Notes: generated from the letters alone by a model not told the origin. A stretch of 64,000 nucleotides of DNA from Tunturiibacter gelidiferens (GCF_013410115.1 NZ_JACCCV010000001.1:620001-684000); one strand, 5' to 3'; counted from the stretch's first letter, positions 8,538 to 17,785 are shown. Translations and numbers: made by a program.

Positions 8538-10331
8538 ATGCGATTCCGTTCGGCAGTGCTTATCTCGGTGATGGCGATTACAGTTTCGGGCGGGGCTTCG
8601 GGTCCGACTCCGCAAGCGGCTTTGCATTGGCAGGCCTGGTCGGATGGAGCGTTTGTACAGGCTCGGGCAGAGCATAAGTTAGTGCTGCTGGATCTGGAGG
8701 CGGTGTGGTGCCACTGGTGCCACGTGATGGATGATGTGACGTATCGCGATCCGGCGGTGGTGCGGCTGCTGAATCAGAAGTATGTGCTGGTGAAGGTGGA
8801 TCAGGACTCGCGGCCGGATATCTCGAATCGGTATCAGGACTATGGATGGCCGGCCACGGTGGTGTTCGCGGCGGATGGCTCGGAGATTGTGAAGCGGCAG
8901 GGGTATCTGCCGCCGCGGCTGATGTCGTCGATGTTGCAGGCGATCATTGATGATCCTTCGCCGGGGCCGAGTGTCGAGAGGGAGGCAGCGTTTCGGCCTG
9001 CTTCGGGATCGGCGATCAGTGCGGGGTTGTTGACGCGAATTGAAACGCTGTATGAGAAGCAGTATGACAAGCCCATCGGAGGGTGGGGGTTTGTTCATAA
9101 GTATCTGGATGAAGAGTCGGTGGAGTATGCGATGCGTCAGGGCGCGCGGGGGAACGCGGAGTATGCGAAGCGCGCGGCCGACACGCTGCATGATGCGACG
9201 AACCTGCTGGACCCGGTGTGGGGCGGGATGTACCAGTACTCGGTGGGGCGGCATTGGACGGAGCCGCACTTTGAGAAGCTGATCTCAATCCAGGCGGATG
9301 CGTTGCGGGAGTATTCGCTGGCTTATGCGGAGACGCAGAATCCGGAGGATTTGAAGGCGGCACAATCTGTGCATCGTTACGTTACAAATTTTCTAACTGC
9401 GCCTTCGGCGGGTGTGTTCTTCGTGTCGCAGGATGCGGATCTGCATGATGGGCAGGAGAATGAGGCTTACTTCAAACTGCAGGATGCGGGCCGGCGCGCG
9501 CAGGGGATGCCGCGGGTGGATACGCATGTTTATTCTCGTGAGAATGGGTGGATGATCGCTGCGTTGTGCGACTACTACGCTGCGAGTGGCGATGGGTCGG
9601 CGTTGTTGCAGGCTCAGCGTGCGGCGGCTTGGATCGTGGTGCATCGTAGCTTGCCTGGCGGGGGATTTCGGCATGACGATGTGGATGCGGGTGGGCCTTA
9701 TCTCGGCGATACGCTGGCGATGGGGCAGGCTTTTCTGGCGCTCTATAACGTTACGGGGGATCGAGGCGATTTGAAGGCTGCGGCTGCGACGGGGCAGTAT
9801 ATTGCGGCACACTTTGCTCCTGCGGTGGCGGGTGGGGGATTTGTTACGGCACAGAAGCCTACGGATGCTGCGTATCGGCCGCATCCTGATCGTGATGAAA
9901 ATGTTGCGCTGGTGAGGTTTGCTTCGGCGCTTGCGGTGGCGTCCGGGGAGGAAAGGTTTCGGGCTACCGCGGCGGAGGCGATGCGGTATCTTGCGGCAGA
10001 GTCGGTTGCGCTGCAGCCGCTGTCGGCAGGGGTGCTGCTTGCCAATGAGGATATGACGGAGGCTCCGATTCATGTGACCGTGGTTGGCTCGGCTGCCAGT
10101 GCTGAGGTGATGGCACTGCATGCAGCTGCGTTGCGCTCGATTACGTCGCATGAGTTGATTGAGATACGCGACCCGGCGGACCCCGCTCCGCTGCCGACGA
10201 GTGTTACGTATCCTCCGTTGAAGCGGGCTGCGTTGTTTCTTTGTACGGCGCAGGCTTGTTCGTCGCCGATCTTTCGCGGGGAGGATGTTCGGGCGAAGAT
10301 TCAACGGGCAGAGCTTCAGGTGGCACGTTAG
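8538..10331 (+). CDS. YyaL/DUF255-type thioredoxin-like protein with six-hairpin glycosidase fold
   Basis: The 597-residue protein carries a signal-like N-terminus (1-22) followed by a thioredoxin-like domain with the hallmark WCHWCH motif (C58 and C61), TYRDPAVV and a cis-Pro region near GWPAT. Residues from about 170 onward form an alpha/alpha toroid like that of six-hairpin glycosidases and N-acylglucosamine epimerases (GGWGFVHKYL, DPVWGGMYQYS, GGGFRHDD). The domain order matches the YyaL/SPATA20 family, in which the biochemical reaction is still unclear. Most relatives are cytosolic and around 650-700 residues; this copy is shorter and appears exported, which is unusual. ATG at 8538. Confidence 0.82.
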   Translation: MRFRSAVLISVMAITVSGGASGPTPQAALHWQAWSDGAFVQARAEHKLVLLDLEAVWCHWCHVMDDVTYRDPAVVRLLNQKYVLVKVDQDSRPDISNRYQDYGWPATVVFAADGSEIVKRQGYLPPRLMSSMLQAIIDDPSPGPSVEREAAFRPASGSAISAGLLTRIETLYEKQYDKPIGGWGFVHKYLDEESVEYAMRQGARGNAEYAKRAADTLHDATNLLDPVWGGMYQYSVGRHWTEPHFEKLISIQADALREYSLAYAETQNPEDLKAAQSVHRYVTNFLTAPSAGVFFVSQDADLHDGQENEAYFKLQDAGRRAQGMPRVDTHVYSRENGWMIAALCDYYAASGDGSALLQAQRAAAWIVVHRSLPGGGFRHDDVDAGGPYLGDTLAMGQAFLALYNVTGDRGDLKAAAATGQYIAAHFAPAVAGGGFVTAQKPTDAAYRPHPDRDENVALVRFASALAVASGEERFRATAAEAMRYLAAESVALQPLSAGVLLANEDMTEAPIHVTVVGSAASAEVMALHAAALRSITSHELIEIRDPADPAPLPTSVTYPPLKRAALFLCTAQACSSPIFRGEDVRAKIQRAELQVAR

Positions 10332-10336
10332 GCGAG

Positions 10337-10356
10337 CTTCGGGAGGCCGAAGTTTT
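10337..10356 (+). terminator. Candidate intrinsic terminator after the YyaL-like gene
   Basis: Perfect 6-bp stem CTTCGG (10337-10342) and CCGAAG (10347-10352) with a GAGG loop, followed by TTTT. It begins 5 bp after the stop codon of the YyaL-like gene. The T-run is short, so termination strength is uncertain. The rest of the gap, up to 10590, shows no other feature I can support. Confidence 0.5.
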
Positions 10357-10590
10357 GGGTGGGAGATCGGGGATTGCCTGCGCGTAGTTGCGACTCCTGC
10401 CGTGTTTTGGCTTGGTGGGATGCTGAACCCGGGTTTCGGATAGAGAGCTGGAGGAGTTCGAAAACGAACAGTATTTTGTGAGTTTGGACAGTGCCGGGTC
10501 GGTTGGGTGTTGGTTAGCTTGTCGTTATGTTTTGCTGGGGCCGCAGGTTACGGGTTTTGATCGGAGCCGGAGCTTTGGTTGAGGAATTGC

Positions 10591-11085
10591 ATGATTACCT
10601 TTGCGGAGTTTCGCTTGCGGAGGCTGGGGATGTCTTATTTCGAACGGGTTCGCGATGTGGTCTCGGGGCCCTTTAGCCCTGAGATTATGAGGCAGCGTAT
10701 GGCTGCCGGCTGGCAATTGGTGTCGATCGAGTGGAGGCGGGAGCTGCCGGATCAGGAGGCTCCGAGGGCGGGAGTGTTTGGTGAAGAGATTCCCTACGGT
10801 CTGCGGATCTCGGAGGACTGTCAGAGGCTGGAGGTCCATCCGAGAGAGAACCAGACGCTGATGCTGATGATGGAGCTGCTGGGGCAGGACTTCTCGTATG
10901 CGAGCATCGTCAGCGACCTGAATGAGAAGGGGTTTCGGATGAGGAACGGCGGGCCGTGGAACCGGGTGGCGGTGTTCAACATGATGCCGCGGTTGATCGA
11001 GGCGGGGCCGAGGCTGTTTTCGTCGCAGGAGTGGAAGGGGCGGGAGAAGAGGTTGTCTCAGCTAAAGAGTCCTGAGGGGCTTTAG
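10591..11085 (+). CDS. Small protein with recombinase-domain-like C-terminal half
   Basis: The 164-residue protein has no signal peptide. Residues about 90-155 (HPRENQTLMLMMELL, then SYASIVSDLNEKGFRMRNGG and PWNRVAVFNMM) follow the pattern of the 'Recombinase' DNA-binding domain of large serine recombinases: a residue-contact helix, 'I..LNE.G...R.G..W....V...L'. The catalytic resolvase domain with its serine is absent, and the N-terminal half (GWQLVSIEWRREL) is unlike any family I recognise. It may be a domesticated DNA-binding regulator; the function is unknown. The frame begins at a TTG at 10579, but the ATG at 10591 with GAGGAA just upstream is the better start. Confidence 0.65.
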   Translation: MITFAEFRLRRLGMSYFERVRDVVSGPFSPEIMRQRMAAGWQLVSIEWRRELPDQEAPRAGVFGEEIPYGLRISEDCQRLEVHPRENQTLMLMMELLGQDFSYASIVSDLNEKGFRMRNGGPWNRVAVFNMMPRLIEAGPRLFSSQEWKGREKRLSQLKSPEGL

Positions 11086-11218
11086 CTGTGCTGCCGGGTT
11101 CTATCGTTGATTCTGTGCCACTCGTCGAAGCTCGACTCAAAGTCGGTGCCCGGAGCGTGATTTCTATAGGAGATACAGAGACGAGGGATTAGAGTGGACG
11201 GCCAGAGGCGCGTCCCGA

Positions 11219-12313
11219 GTGAAAGATCTAATCGACAAGCTGGTTGGAGCTCTTCCGTTCTTTGGTCGGAGGTTGGTGGCGCTGCTTCCCGCTCCGAAGA
11301 GCGCTGTTCTGGCATTGGATCTCGAGTCGGACTCGGCGCTGGAAGAGGCTTTTACGTTCGTTGCTGTGTGTTTCGGGATAGCTTTTCTTGCGCAGATTCC
11401 GTTTTTCTTTGGCAAGGAGAACAGGGAGGTGCTGTTCGGCATACTCGCTGTGCAGTCCGCGTTGGCGTTTGCGCTGAACGTTGTGCTGGCCGTCGTGGTT
11501 TGGAAGGTGGTGGGGGGAAGGCTTGCCTGGAAGAAGGTTGTTGCCGCTACCTGTTATTTTTCGGGGGTGTCGACGCTGCTATTTCTGTTCTTCTCGCTGG
11601 TGGGGGCGGGAGCTTTCAAGGTGCTGGATGGGGTTGGATATCAACAGGTGATGAGCGGAAACGCTACAGATGCGGCGGCCCTGTCGGCAAGCAGTGGCTT
11701 CAGGATCTTTCTTATCTTCCTGGGGTTGGGGTTCGTGGCTACCTATGTGTGGATCTTCTGCGTCTGGGGAGCCTATCGCGAGCTGATGCAGGTGTCGAAG
11801 GGGCGCTCTACGGTTGCGTTGATTCTCTTTGTGCTTCTTAGCCCGGTGTTGTTCCTGGTGCAGATGGCGATGTCGGCAACGTTGGCGCAGTCGGGTGGTC
11901 CAGCGTTGCCTGACGATCTGCTTGGACAGTGGCAGTTGGTTCAGCAGTCTGACAGTGAGGGAGTGCATTCGGCACGCTCGGTGCTGTATACGTTTTCTCC
12001 TCCGCGGTGGAAGATGATGCGAGCCGGGGAGTACTTTTTGACAGATATTCATGGTTCGTCTAACGGCAAGTGTCTGATCACGACGATGAAACAGGAGTTT
12101 GGACAGGTCTCGGTGCAGGGTTCGACCATGGATCTTATGCCGGCGAGACGAACGGAGACGAAAAAGGATCAATGTGCGGGCGTGACCGTTGAGGCGGCCA
12201 CGGATCTCAGTAAGACGGAGTACCACTACAAGATCGATCAAGAGCCAAGTGGGTGGACGCTGTGCTTGAACGATCGATTCGGACAGACCTGTTTGACTCC
12301 TAAGAAGCATTAG
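11219..12313 (+). CDS. Yip1-like multi-pass membrane protein with C-terminal soluble domain
   Basis: The 364-residue protein starts at GTG (11219). It has four or five hydrophobic segments, at about residues 45-65, 74-97, 105-130, 160-185 and 195-220, in an arrangement like Yip1-type membrane domains. A non-membrane C-terminal domain of about 135 residues contains three cysteines that could pair (SNGKCLITT, KDQCAGV, WTLCLNDRFGQTC) and probably lies outside the cytoplasm. No catalytic motif is visible. It stands alone between short gaps and has the same orientation as its neighbours. Function unknown. Confidence 0.65.
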   Translation: MKDLIDKLVGALPFFGRRLVALLPAPKSAVLALDLESDSALEEAFTFVAVCFGIAFLAQIPFFFGKENREVLFGILAVQSALAFALNVVLAVVVWKVVGGRLAWKKVVAATCYFSGVSTLLFLFFSLVGAGAFKVLDGVGYQQVMSGNATDAAALSASSGFRIFLIFLGLGFVATYVWIFCVWGAYRELMQVSKGRSTVALILFVLLSPVLFLVQMAMSATLAQSGGPALPDDLLGQWQLVQQSDSEGVHSARSVLYTFSPPRWKMMRAGEYFLTDIHGSSNGKCLITTMKQEFGQVSVQGSTMDLMPARRTETKKDQCAGVTVEAATDLSKTEYHYKIDQEPSGWTLCLNDRFGQTCLTPKKH

Positions 12314-12468
12314 CCACCCCGCTGCGAGGCGTGCTAAAGCTGAAGCTGGTGGTAGAGCTTTGCGGGATTATGGCGCTCGACTGTCGCGAAAACTCCATCT
12401 CCGCGGTATTTTTCGGGTGGGCTCCGGCTTTTGGCGGTCTATGAGCGTCCAAACAGCAGAGGAACAAT

Positions 12469-14130
12469 TTGAGCGAGACAGATACGGAGACCGTGGTGCC
12501 GGTGGAGCGTCAGCGCTGGTGGGGGTGGCGTTGGGTGCTGTGGACTGGTGCGGTGTTTGTGCTGGTGGCGATTGCGGGTGCTCTGGCGGTGGAGTGGGGT
12601 CTGAGGCAGGTGCAGCCGATGCTGCGGAAGAAGGTGGTCGAGACGCTTTCGGCGCGGTTTCATAGCCCGGTGGAGCTGGACCGGCTTGAGCTTGCGATGA
12701 GCAGGGACATGATTGTTACTGGTGGAGGGCTGCGGATTCTTTACCTGGCGGGACCGACGAAGCCGGATGCGAGTCCGAATGCGCCGCCGATGCTGGTAGT
12801 CGATCGATTTGAGTTCAGGACAGGATGGCGCGAGTTGCTGCGGCCTACGACTCGATTAGTCACGGTGAAGGTGCAGGGGCTTCGGGTGAATATTCCACCG
12901 AAGGGAGATCGAGGACAGGGGCCTGATGATCCGAGGCGGAAGGGGCAGTCGGCTCTGGGGATTGCGGTCGACCGGATCGAGTGCACGGATGCAAAGGTGA
13001 CTCTGGAGACGAGCAAGCCGGGGAAGAAGCCCTTGGAGTTTGCTATTAAGAGCCTGGTGCTGACCGATGTGGGGTCGAAGAAGCCGTTGAACTATACGGC
13101 GCTACTGGTGAATCCGAAGCCAGTGGGGGATGTGCAGTCGACGGGGCACTTTGGGCCATGGCAGGACGACAATCCGCGGGATACGCCGCTTGACGGGGAT
13201 TACACGTTCAGTCATGCGGACCTGTCTTCGATTCATGGGTTGGGTGGGGTCTTGTCTTCGACGGGAAGGTTTGGCGGAACGCTGGGGAACTTGACGGCGG
13301 ATGGGACTACGGAGACTGCGGACTTTCGACTGGATATCAGCGACCATCCGGTGCCTCTGCATACGGAGTTTCATGCGGTGGTGGATGGGACGACGGGAGA
13401 TACGTGGCTGGATCCGGTGCGGGCGCGGCTTGGCAGGACCGAGATTACGGCACGAGGTGCTGTGACGAGGGCGGTGGGGGTGCAGGGGCATAACACCGAT
13501 CTCAATGTGGTGATCGGGAAGGGGCGGCTTGAGGATATTTTTAACCTCGTGTTGAAGTCGAATCCGCCGCTGATGCGTGGGGAGTTGGCGGCAAAGGTGC
13601 ATTTTCTCGATACTGCGGGGCCGGTGAGCGTGTCGCGAAAGATGAGGTTGGAGGGTACGTTCGCGATCAGCGATGCCATGATGAACAATCCCGAGATGCA
13701 GGCGAAGATGGACGCGCTGAGTATGAGGGCGCAGGGGAAGCCGAAGCAGGCAAACCCGCAGGATGCGGAGGTAGTGGGTTCGGCGCTGAGCGGAAAGTTT
13801 ACGATTGCGAATGCGGTGTTGGAGGTGAAGGATCTGAACTACCAGATGCCTGGGGCGCAGATGCTGGCGGACGGGCAGATGCAACTGGTTGCGAGCACGT
13901 TTGAGTTTCATGGGACGGTGAAGACGCAGGCGACAGCGTCGCAGATGACGACGGGGTGGAAGAGCATGCTGCTGACTCCATTCGACAAACTGCTGAAGAA
14001 AAATGGTGCGGGGGTTGAGCTGCCGGTCAAGGTGACGGGTACTCGGTCGACGTATGATCTGCGGCTGGATTTTCCTCATGACACCCATGCTCCTGCTGCG
14101 CTGCCAACTCCCGCAAAATCAGCGAAGTGA
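12469..14130 (+). CDS. AsmA-like membrane-anchored periplasmic protein
   Basis: The 553-residue protein has one N-terminal transmembrane helix (about residues 22-46, VLWTGAVFVLVAIAGALAVE). A long periplasmic, beta-rich part follows with the AsmA-type pattern: an early segment 'L..RFHSPVELDRLEL', and the C-terminal region around 'GELAAKVHFLDTAG' and 'LEVKDLNYQMPGAQMLADGQM'. AsmA-like proteins are thought to bridge the envelope and assist lipid transport or outer-membrane assembly. The start is TTG at 12469, with GAGGAA a few bases upstream; no ATG serves this frame. It runs ahead of a small two-helix membrane protein. The family call is reasonably good and the exact role is inference. Confidence 0.75.
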   Translation: MSETDTETVVPVERQRWWGWRWVLWTGAVFVLVAIAGALAVEWGLRQVQPMLRKKVVETLSARFHSPVELDRLELAMSRDMIVTGGGLRILYLAGPTKPDASPNAPPMLVVDRFEFRTGWRELLRPTTRLVTVKVQGLRVNIPPKGDRGQGPDDPRRKGQSALGIAVDRIECTDAKVTLETSKPGKKPLEFAIKSLVLTDVGSKKPLNYTALLVNPKPVGDVQSTGHFGPWQDDNPRDTPLDGDYTFSHADLSSIHGLGGVLSSTGRFGGTLGNLTADGTTETADFRLDISDHPVPLHTEFHAVVDGTTGDTWLDPVRARLGRTEITARGAVTRAVGVQGHNTDLNVVIGKGRLEDIFNLVLKSNPPLMRGELAAKVHFLDTAGPVSVSRKMRLEGTFAISDAMMNNPEMQAKMDALSMRAQGKPKQANPQDAEVVGSALSGKFTIANAVLEVKDLNYQMPGAQMLADGQMQLVASTFEFHGTVKTQATASQMTTGWKSMLLTPFDKLLKKNGAGVELPVKVTGTRSTYDLRLDFPHDTHAPAALPTPAKSAK

Positions 14131-14253
14131 AGGAAGGGGAGCCTCGCATGATCCTTCCGTTGGAGAGACAAGGACGAGGCGCTCTGCTAGTGTCAGACTT
14201 GAGAGTTATTCGAGCGGAAGAGGTTTTGCGCAGAACGTTTGATGCGGAGTTTG

Positions 14254-14589
14254 ATGTCCGGACAGCCACAACTATTTCCGAATCCTGAGCCGACTGTGGA
14301 AGAACCGACGGTAAGCCAGGGAGAACCTGCAAAGAGATCAGCGCCGGTGTGGCTGCAACGGCTGTCGCTGTTTGTGCTGGTGTTGTTCTGCGTGTACCTG
14401 GGCGTGCTGGTGATGGTGCTTCCGTGGTGGACGCGGATATGGGACCGGAACGAGTTCATTCTGGCGAGGCCGTGGCTGACGGCGGTGTTGCATAACGGCG
14501 CGGTGCGGGGGATGATCTCCGGGCTGGGACTGCTGGATATCTGGATCGGTATCTCTGAGGCGGTGCATTACCGCGACTACCGGGGATGA
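14254..14589 (+). CDS. Small two-helix membrane protein
   Basis: The 111-residue protein has a Pro/Glu-rich cytoplasmic head, a first helix LFVLVLFCVYLGVLVMVLPW, a loop WWTRIWDRNEFIL, and a second hydrophobic helix around GAVRGMISGLGLLDIWIGI. I do not recognise a named family. Its stop is 24 bp before the LOG-family gene, so the two may form an operon. Starts at 14239 (TTG), 14242 (ATG) and 14254 (ATG) are possible. 14254 is chosen because GGAG lies just before it, though the spacing is short. Confidence 0.6.
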   Translation: MSGQPQLFPNPEPTVEEPTVSQGEPAKRSAPVWLQRLSLFVLVLFCVYLGVLVMVLPWWTRIWDRNEFILARPWLTAVLHNGAVRGMISGLGLLDIWIGISEAVHYRDYRG

Positions 14590-14613
14590 GCGATTTCAAA
14601 TGAGTGAGAGAGT

Positions 14614-15600
14614 ATGAACCCAAAGGTACCGGACGCGCTGGAGCAGGCTCCGCTGGCGTATGAGAATGCGGAGTTTTTGAGCTCGCCGGATGGGCGGATG
14701 CTGCGGATACTGGCGGAGTATCAGGAGCCGATGGCGCGGTTTCGGCGGGAGCGGATTCAGGATACGGTGGTGTTCTTTGGGTCGGCTCGGTTTCGAGCGC
14801 TGGACGTGGCGAGCTCCGAGCTGGAGCTGCTGGCGAACACGGGTTCGAGCGAGCCTGCACCCAAGGCGGAGCAGCCCGCAAGTCCTGAGGAGATAGCGAG
14901 CGGAGAGGCCAGCGCTCAGAAGCTACGGCTGGCGGAGGCTGCGGTGGAGATGGCTCATTATTACGAAGACGCGCGGCGGCTGGCGGGGTTGGTCGCTTCC
15001 TGGTCGAAGACGCTGCCCGGGCGGCGGCACAGATTTGTGGTTACTTCGGGCGGCGGGCCGGGGATTATGGAGGCGGCCAATCGTGGGGCGTATGAGGCTG
15101 GATGCAAGACGATTGGTTTGAATATCAAGCTGCCGTTCGAGCAGCATCCGAATCCGTACATTACGCCGGCGCTTAGCTTTGACTTTCATTATTTTTTTAT
15201 GCGGAAGTACTGGTTCGCTTATCTGGCAAAGGCCTTGGTGGTTTTTCCGGGCGGCTTCGGAACGCTGGATGAGATGTTCGAGCTGCTGACGCTGGCGCAG
15301 ACCAGAAAACTGGCGAAGAAGATCACGGTGGTGGTCTACGGGTCTAGCTATTGGAAGAATGTGATCAATATGGAGCTGTTGGCGGCGAAGGGTGCGATTG
15401 CGCAGGCGGACCTTGAGCTGTTTCAGTTTGCGGATACGCCGGAGCAGGCGTTTGCGTTGCTGAAGACGGGGCTGACGGAGAATCATCTCGAGTCGGACTA
15501 TGAACGTGAGCAGGCGAGGATGGAGAAGCAGGAGATTCCTGATGATCCGGCGCCGAGCGTGCAGGAGATGATGGGGCCAGATATCGCGAAGACGCGGTAG
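14614..15600 (+). CDS. LOG-family (TIGR00730-like) Rossmann-fold nucleotide hydrolase
   Basis: The 328-residue protein contains the LOG-family signatures GGGPGIMEAANRGA and PGGFGTLDEMFE in a Rossmann-type core of about residues 115-300. Relatives include cytokinin-activating 5'-phosphoribohydrolases and PpnN-type nucleotide 5'-monophosphate nucleosidases; many were misannotated as lysine decarboxylases. This copy has a long N-terminal region (residues 1-110, containing FRRERIQDTVVFFGSARF) split by a Ser/Glu/Ala-rich stretch (about 70-100). It is therefore nearer the larger bacterial branch than to the ~190-residue plant LOG. Substrate not predictable from sequence alone. Confidence 0.85.
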   Translation: MNPKVPDALEQAPLAYENAEFLSSPDGRMLRILAEYQEPMARFRRERIQDTVVFFGSARFRALDVASSELELLANTGSSEPAPKAEQPASPEEIASGEASAQKLRLAEAAVEMAHYYEDARRLAGLVASWSKTLPGRRHRFVVTSGGGPGIMEAANRGAYEAGCKTIGLNIKLPFEQHPNPYITPALSFDFHYFFMRKYWFAYLAKALVVFPGGFGTLDEMFELLTLAQTRKLAKKITVVVYGSSYWKNVINMELLAAKGAIAQADLELFQFADTPEQAFALLKTGLTENHLESDYEREQARMEKQEIPDDPAPSVQEMMGPDIAKTR

Positions 15601-15637
15601 GGAGTGACTTGCAACCCCCTGCGCGAGCTTGTCTCCG

Positions 15638-16597
15638 TTAGCCGACCTGCCACAACTTTGTCGCTTCCTCGGCGATGAGATCCGGCATCTCTTCCGGGAA
15701 GAACAGATTTGCTCCTTCAACCCGTCGCACGCCGCGGGATCCCGGCAGGGTACGGTCGAGCCACTCGGCCCACTCTACTCCAAAGAGGGTATCCTTCAGC
15801 CCCCAGACCATTCGAGCCGGTCCCTTCCATTGCCTGAGGTCTTCGCGAATCGGCACCAGGACGTTTGTTGCGAGGGAGATCGCGTATTGATTGACTTGTG
15901 ATTTTCGCAATGGAGATTCGACCAGTGGACGCAGGTAGGTCTCGATTGTTTCATCGGAGAAGCGCTCGGGATAGGTATAGGTCAGGCCGCCAAGCCCCTT
16001 TGCAGAACGAGCGAGTTCTTTGTCGTTCAACTCTGGAACGAGGACGCGGTCGACAAATGTTCCCTTTTTGGCCAGTGCGACGAACGGCAGGAAGCCGGGT
16101 GGCGGGTTGTTCTCGTCGACGTCGCAGTTGGTGAGCAAAAGTGTTCGCACGCGTTGGGGATGCCGGGCCAGAAAGAGCTGGGAGACGAGGCCGCCGCTAT
16201 CGTTTGCCACCAGATCGACCGTGTCGATGTGCAGGGAGTCGAGCAGCGCTGCGAGCATGGCCACCTGAGACTCCGGCGTGATGACCTGACCCTCAGGGGT
16301 CTCGGTGTAGCCAAGTCCCATCACGTCGGGTGCAATGCAACGGCGATGCTTATGCAGCCGCTCAAGGGCTCCACGCCACTGAAAGCCGTTCAACGGATAT
16401 CCATGGACGAAGAGGGCAGCTGGGCCGCGACCGTGCTCGACATAAGCGACACGGCTCATGGGCAGCGAGGCATAGCGGCGCGAACGGAGGTACCAGGCGG
16501 CATCGATGTGCTCGGACTGTCTTGCAAACGCTTGTGATTCCAGTATGGTGGCCATGATCATCCCCGATGTATTTTTCAAAAACTCTCTGCGTCTCAT
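15638..16597 (-). CDS. Tat-exported alpha/beta-hydrolase lacking the canonical catalytic His
   Basis: The 319-residue protein begins MRRREFLKN, a twin-arginine signal, and then has an alpha/beta-hydrolase fold. It has an oxyanion segment HGYPLNGFQWR (65-75) and an elbow VANDSGG (130-136) placing D133 at the nucleophile position. An acid-like D269 lies in GLKDTLF. At the usual catalytic His position the sequence reads EGANLFFPEE, that is N297. The halide-binding Trp and Asn of haloalkane dehalogenases are absent, so that name is not justified. The frame also opens at GTG 16657, only 17 bp behind the AraC gene, but ATG 16597 gives the Tat motif at the very N-terminus. Likely co-transcribed with and controlled by the upstream AraC regulator. 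Confidence 0.8.
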   Translation of the reverse strand: MRRREFLKNTSGMIMATILESQAFARQSEHIDAAWYLRSRRYASLPMSRVAYVEHGRGPAALFVHGYPLNGFQWRGALERLHKHRRCIAPDVMGLGYTETPEGQVITPESQVAMLAALLDSLHIDTVDLVANDSGGLVSQLFLARHPQRVRTLLLTNCDVDENNPPPGFLPFVALAKKGTFVDRVLVPELNDKELARSAKGLGGLTYTYPERFSDETIETYLRPLVESPLRKSQVNQYAISLATNVLVPIREDLRQWKGPARMVWGLKDTLFGVEWAEWLDRTLPGSRGVRRVEGANLFFPEEMPDLIAEEATKLWQVG

Positions 16598-16674
16598 GAG
16601 AGGAGTATGGCGTGCCGGTGCGGTTGGGTGCGCGCACGTTTCGATGCTTTCGAGCACAATCGGCGGACAAAAGA

Positions 16675-17547
16675 TCAGTTGTAGTTGGGAGACTCTGCCA
16701 ACAGCCGCTTCATCGCCTTTGGTGGAACTCCGAGAACGCGCCGCATATGTTTCGCCATGTGGCTTTGATGGGCAAAACCTACGGTCTGCGCGATCTCTTC
16801 CATGGAAAGATTGTCTTGCGTCAGCAGTGTCTTCGCGCGCTCGACGCGACGCTGGATGACGTACTGATGGATGGGCAGTCCGGTGGACTTGCGGAAGAGC
16901 GTGTTCATGTGGGAGGCACTGACTCCTGCGACGGTGGCGATCTGGTCGAGCGAAAGATTCTCAGCAAGCTGATCTTCGATGAAGGAGAGAATCCGCTTCA
17001 GCTTGTGGCCGCTTAGCCCCTGGTTCTTTTCAGGCGCTGACTTTGCCAGAGAGCTGTGTCGAGTCACCAGGCGTGAAGCCACTGCCAGCGCGAGTCCGTC
17101 GAGATAAAAGCGACCTGACGGACACCCCGACTCCATCTCCCGCTTCATCGCCCAGCTGAGTGCCTCCAATTCGCGGTCGCGCACCTGGAAGCGGTTGCGA
17201 ATCTCCAACTTTGAGCTGTCCACTCCGGACTCGTTCGCGATGCGGTGGAGGAATTGTTGCGGCAGGCTGAGAAGGAGGGCCGTGTCATTTTCATCGTGCA
17301 TCACCCAGCGGCTCGGAGTGTGTGCCGGAATGATGTCGATATCCCCGTGTACTGCGGTTCCAGTGAAGTGCCTGTTATTCCGTCGGCAGGAGACCCTGGT
17401 TGGTGAGCCAACGTGGATGCTCAGGAGAACGTTGTTCAGCTCCGAGACCTCAAGCGTCCCCGGGGGGTCTTTGCGTAACTGGAAGGCGACGCCATCGGCC
17501 ATTCTTACGTGTGCCAGAACCTGCGGTGATGTGGGGTGTCGCGGCAT
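16675..17547 (-). CDS. AraC-family transcriptional regulator
   Basis: The 290-residue regulator has a cupin-like N-terminal sensor region (about 1-170) and a two-HTH AraC DNA-binding domain (about 190-285). HTH 1 reads LSLDQIATVAGVSASHMNTL; HTH 2 reads MEEIAQTVGFAHQSHMAKHM, followed by the usual GVPPKAMKR end. It lies upstream of the alpha/beta-hydrolase on the same strand with a short gap, so that gene is its most likely target. The inducer is unknown. ATG at 17547. Upstream of it, 17548-17785 is the promoter region shared with the divergent PHP gene; no box stands out there. Confidence 0.88.
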   Translation of the reverse strand: MPRHPTSPQVLAHVRMADGVAFQLRKDPPGTLEVSELNNVLLSIHVGSPTRVSCRRNNRHFTGTAVHGDIDIIPAHTPSRWVMHDENDTALLLSLPQQFLHRIANESGVDSSKLEIRNRFQVRDRELEALSWAMKREMESGCPSGRFYLDGLALAVASRLVTRHSSLAKSAPEKNQGLSGHKLKRILSFIEDQLAENLSLDQIATVAGVSASHMNTLFRKSTGLPIHQYVIQRRVERAKTLLTQDNLSMEEIAQTVGFAHQSHMAKHMRRVLGVPPKAMKRLLAESPNYN

Positions 17548-17785
17548 AGATTCTCTCCCTACGGGCTCTGGGTATGATACGGGTTCTATCTTTCCGAAGT
17601 TCAGAGGGCTGAAGCCGGAGTTGAGAAGGGTTGGAGCGCCGCTACAACCTTTGGGGAATCATTGTAGATACGGGGTTTAGTGATTTTGAAGCTGCATTAT
17701 TGGTGCAGTCACACCCTCGTCACATGGCGGCTCCATACTGTGGTCGTAAGCAGCCTGAGGGCCTAAGAACCTGGGGGGTCACCCG

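Noticed and set aside
15638..16597. Haloalkane dehalogenase annotation for the alpha/beta-hydrolase
   Set aside because: The Trp and Asn that bind the halide, and the catalytic His, are not present; only the Asp elbow is shared.
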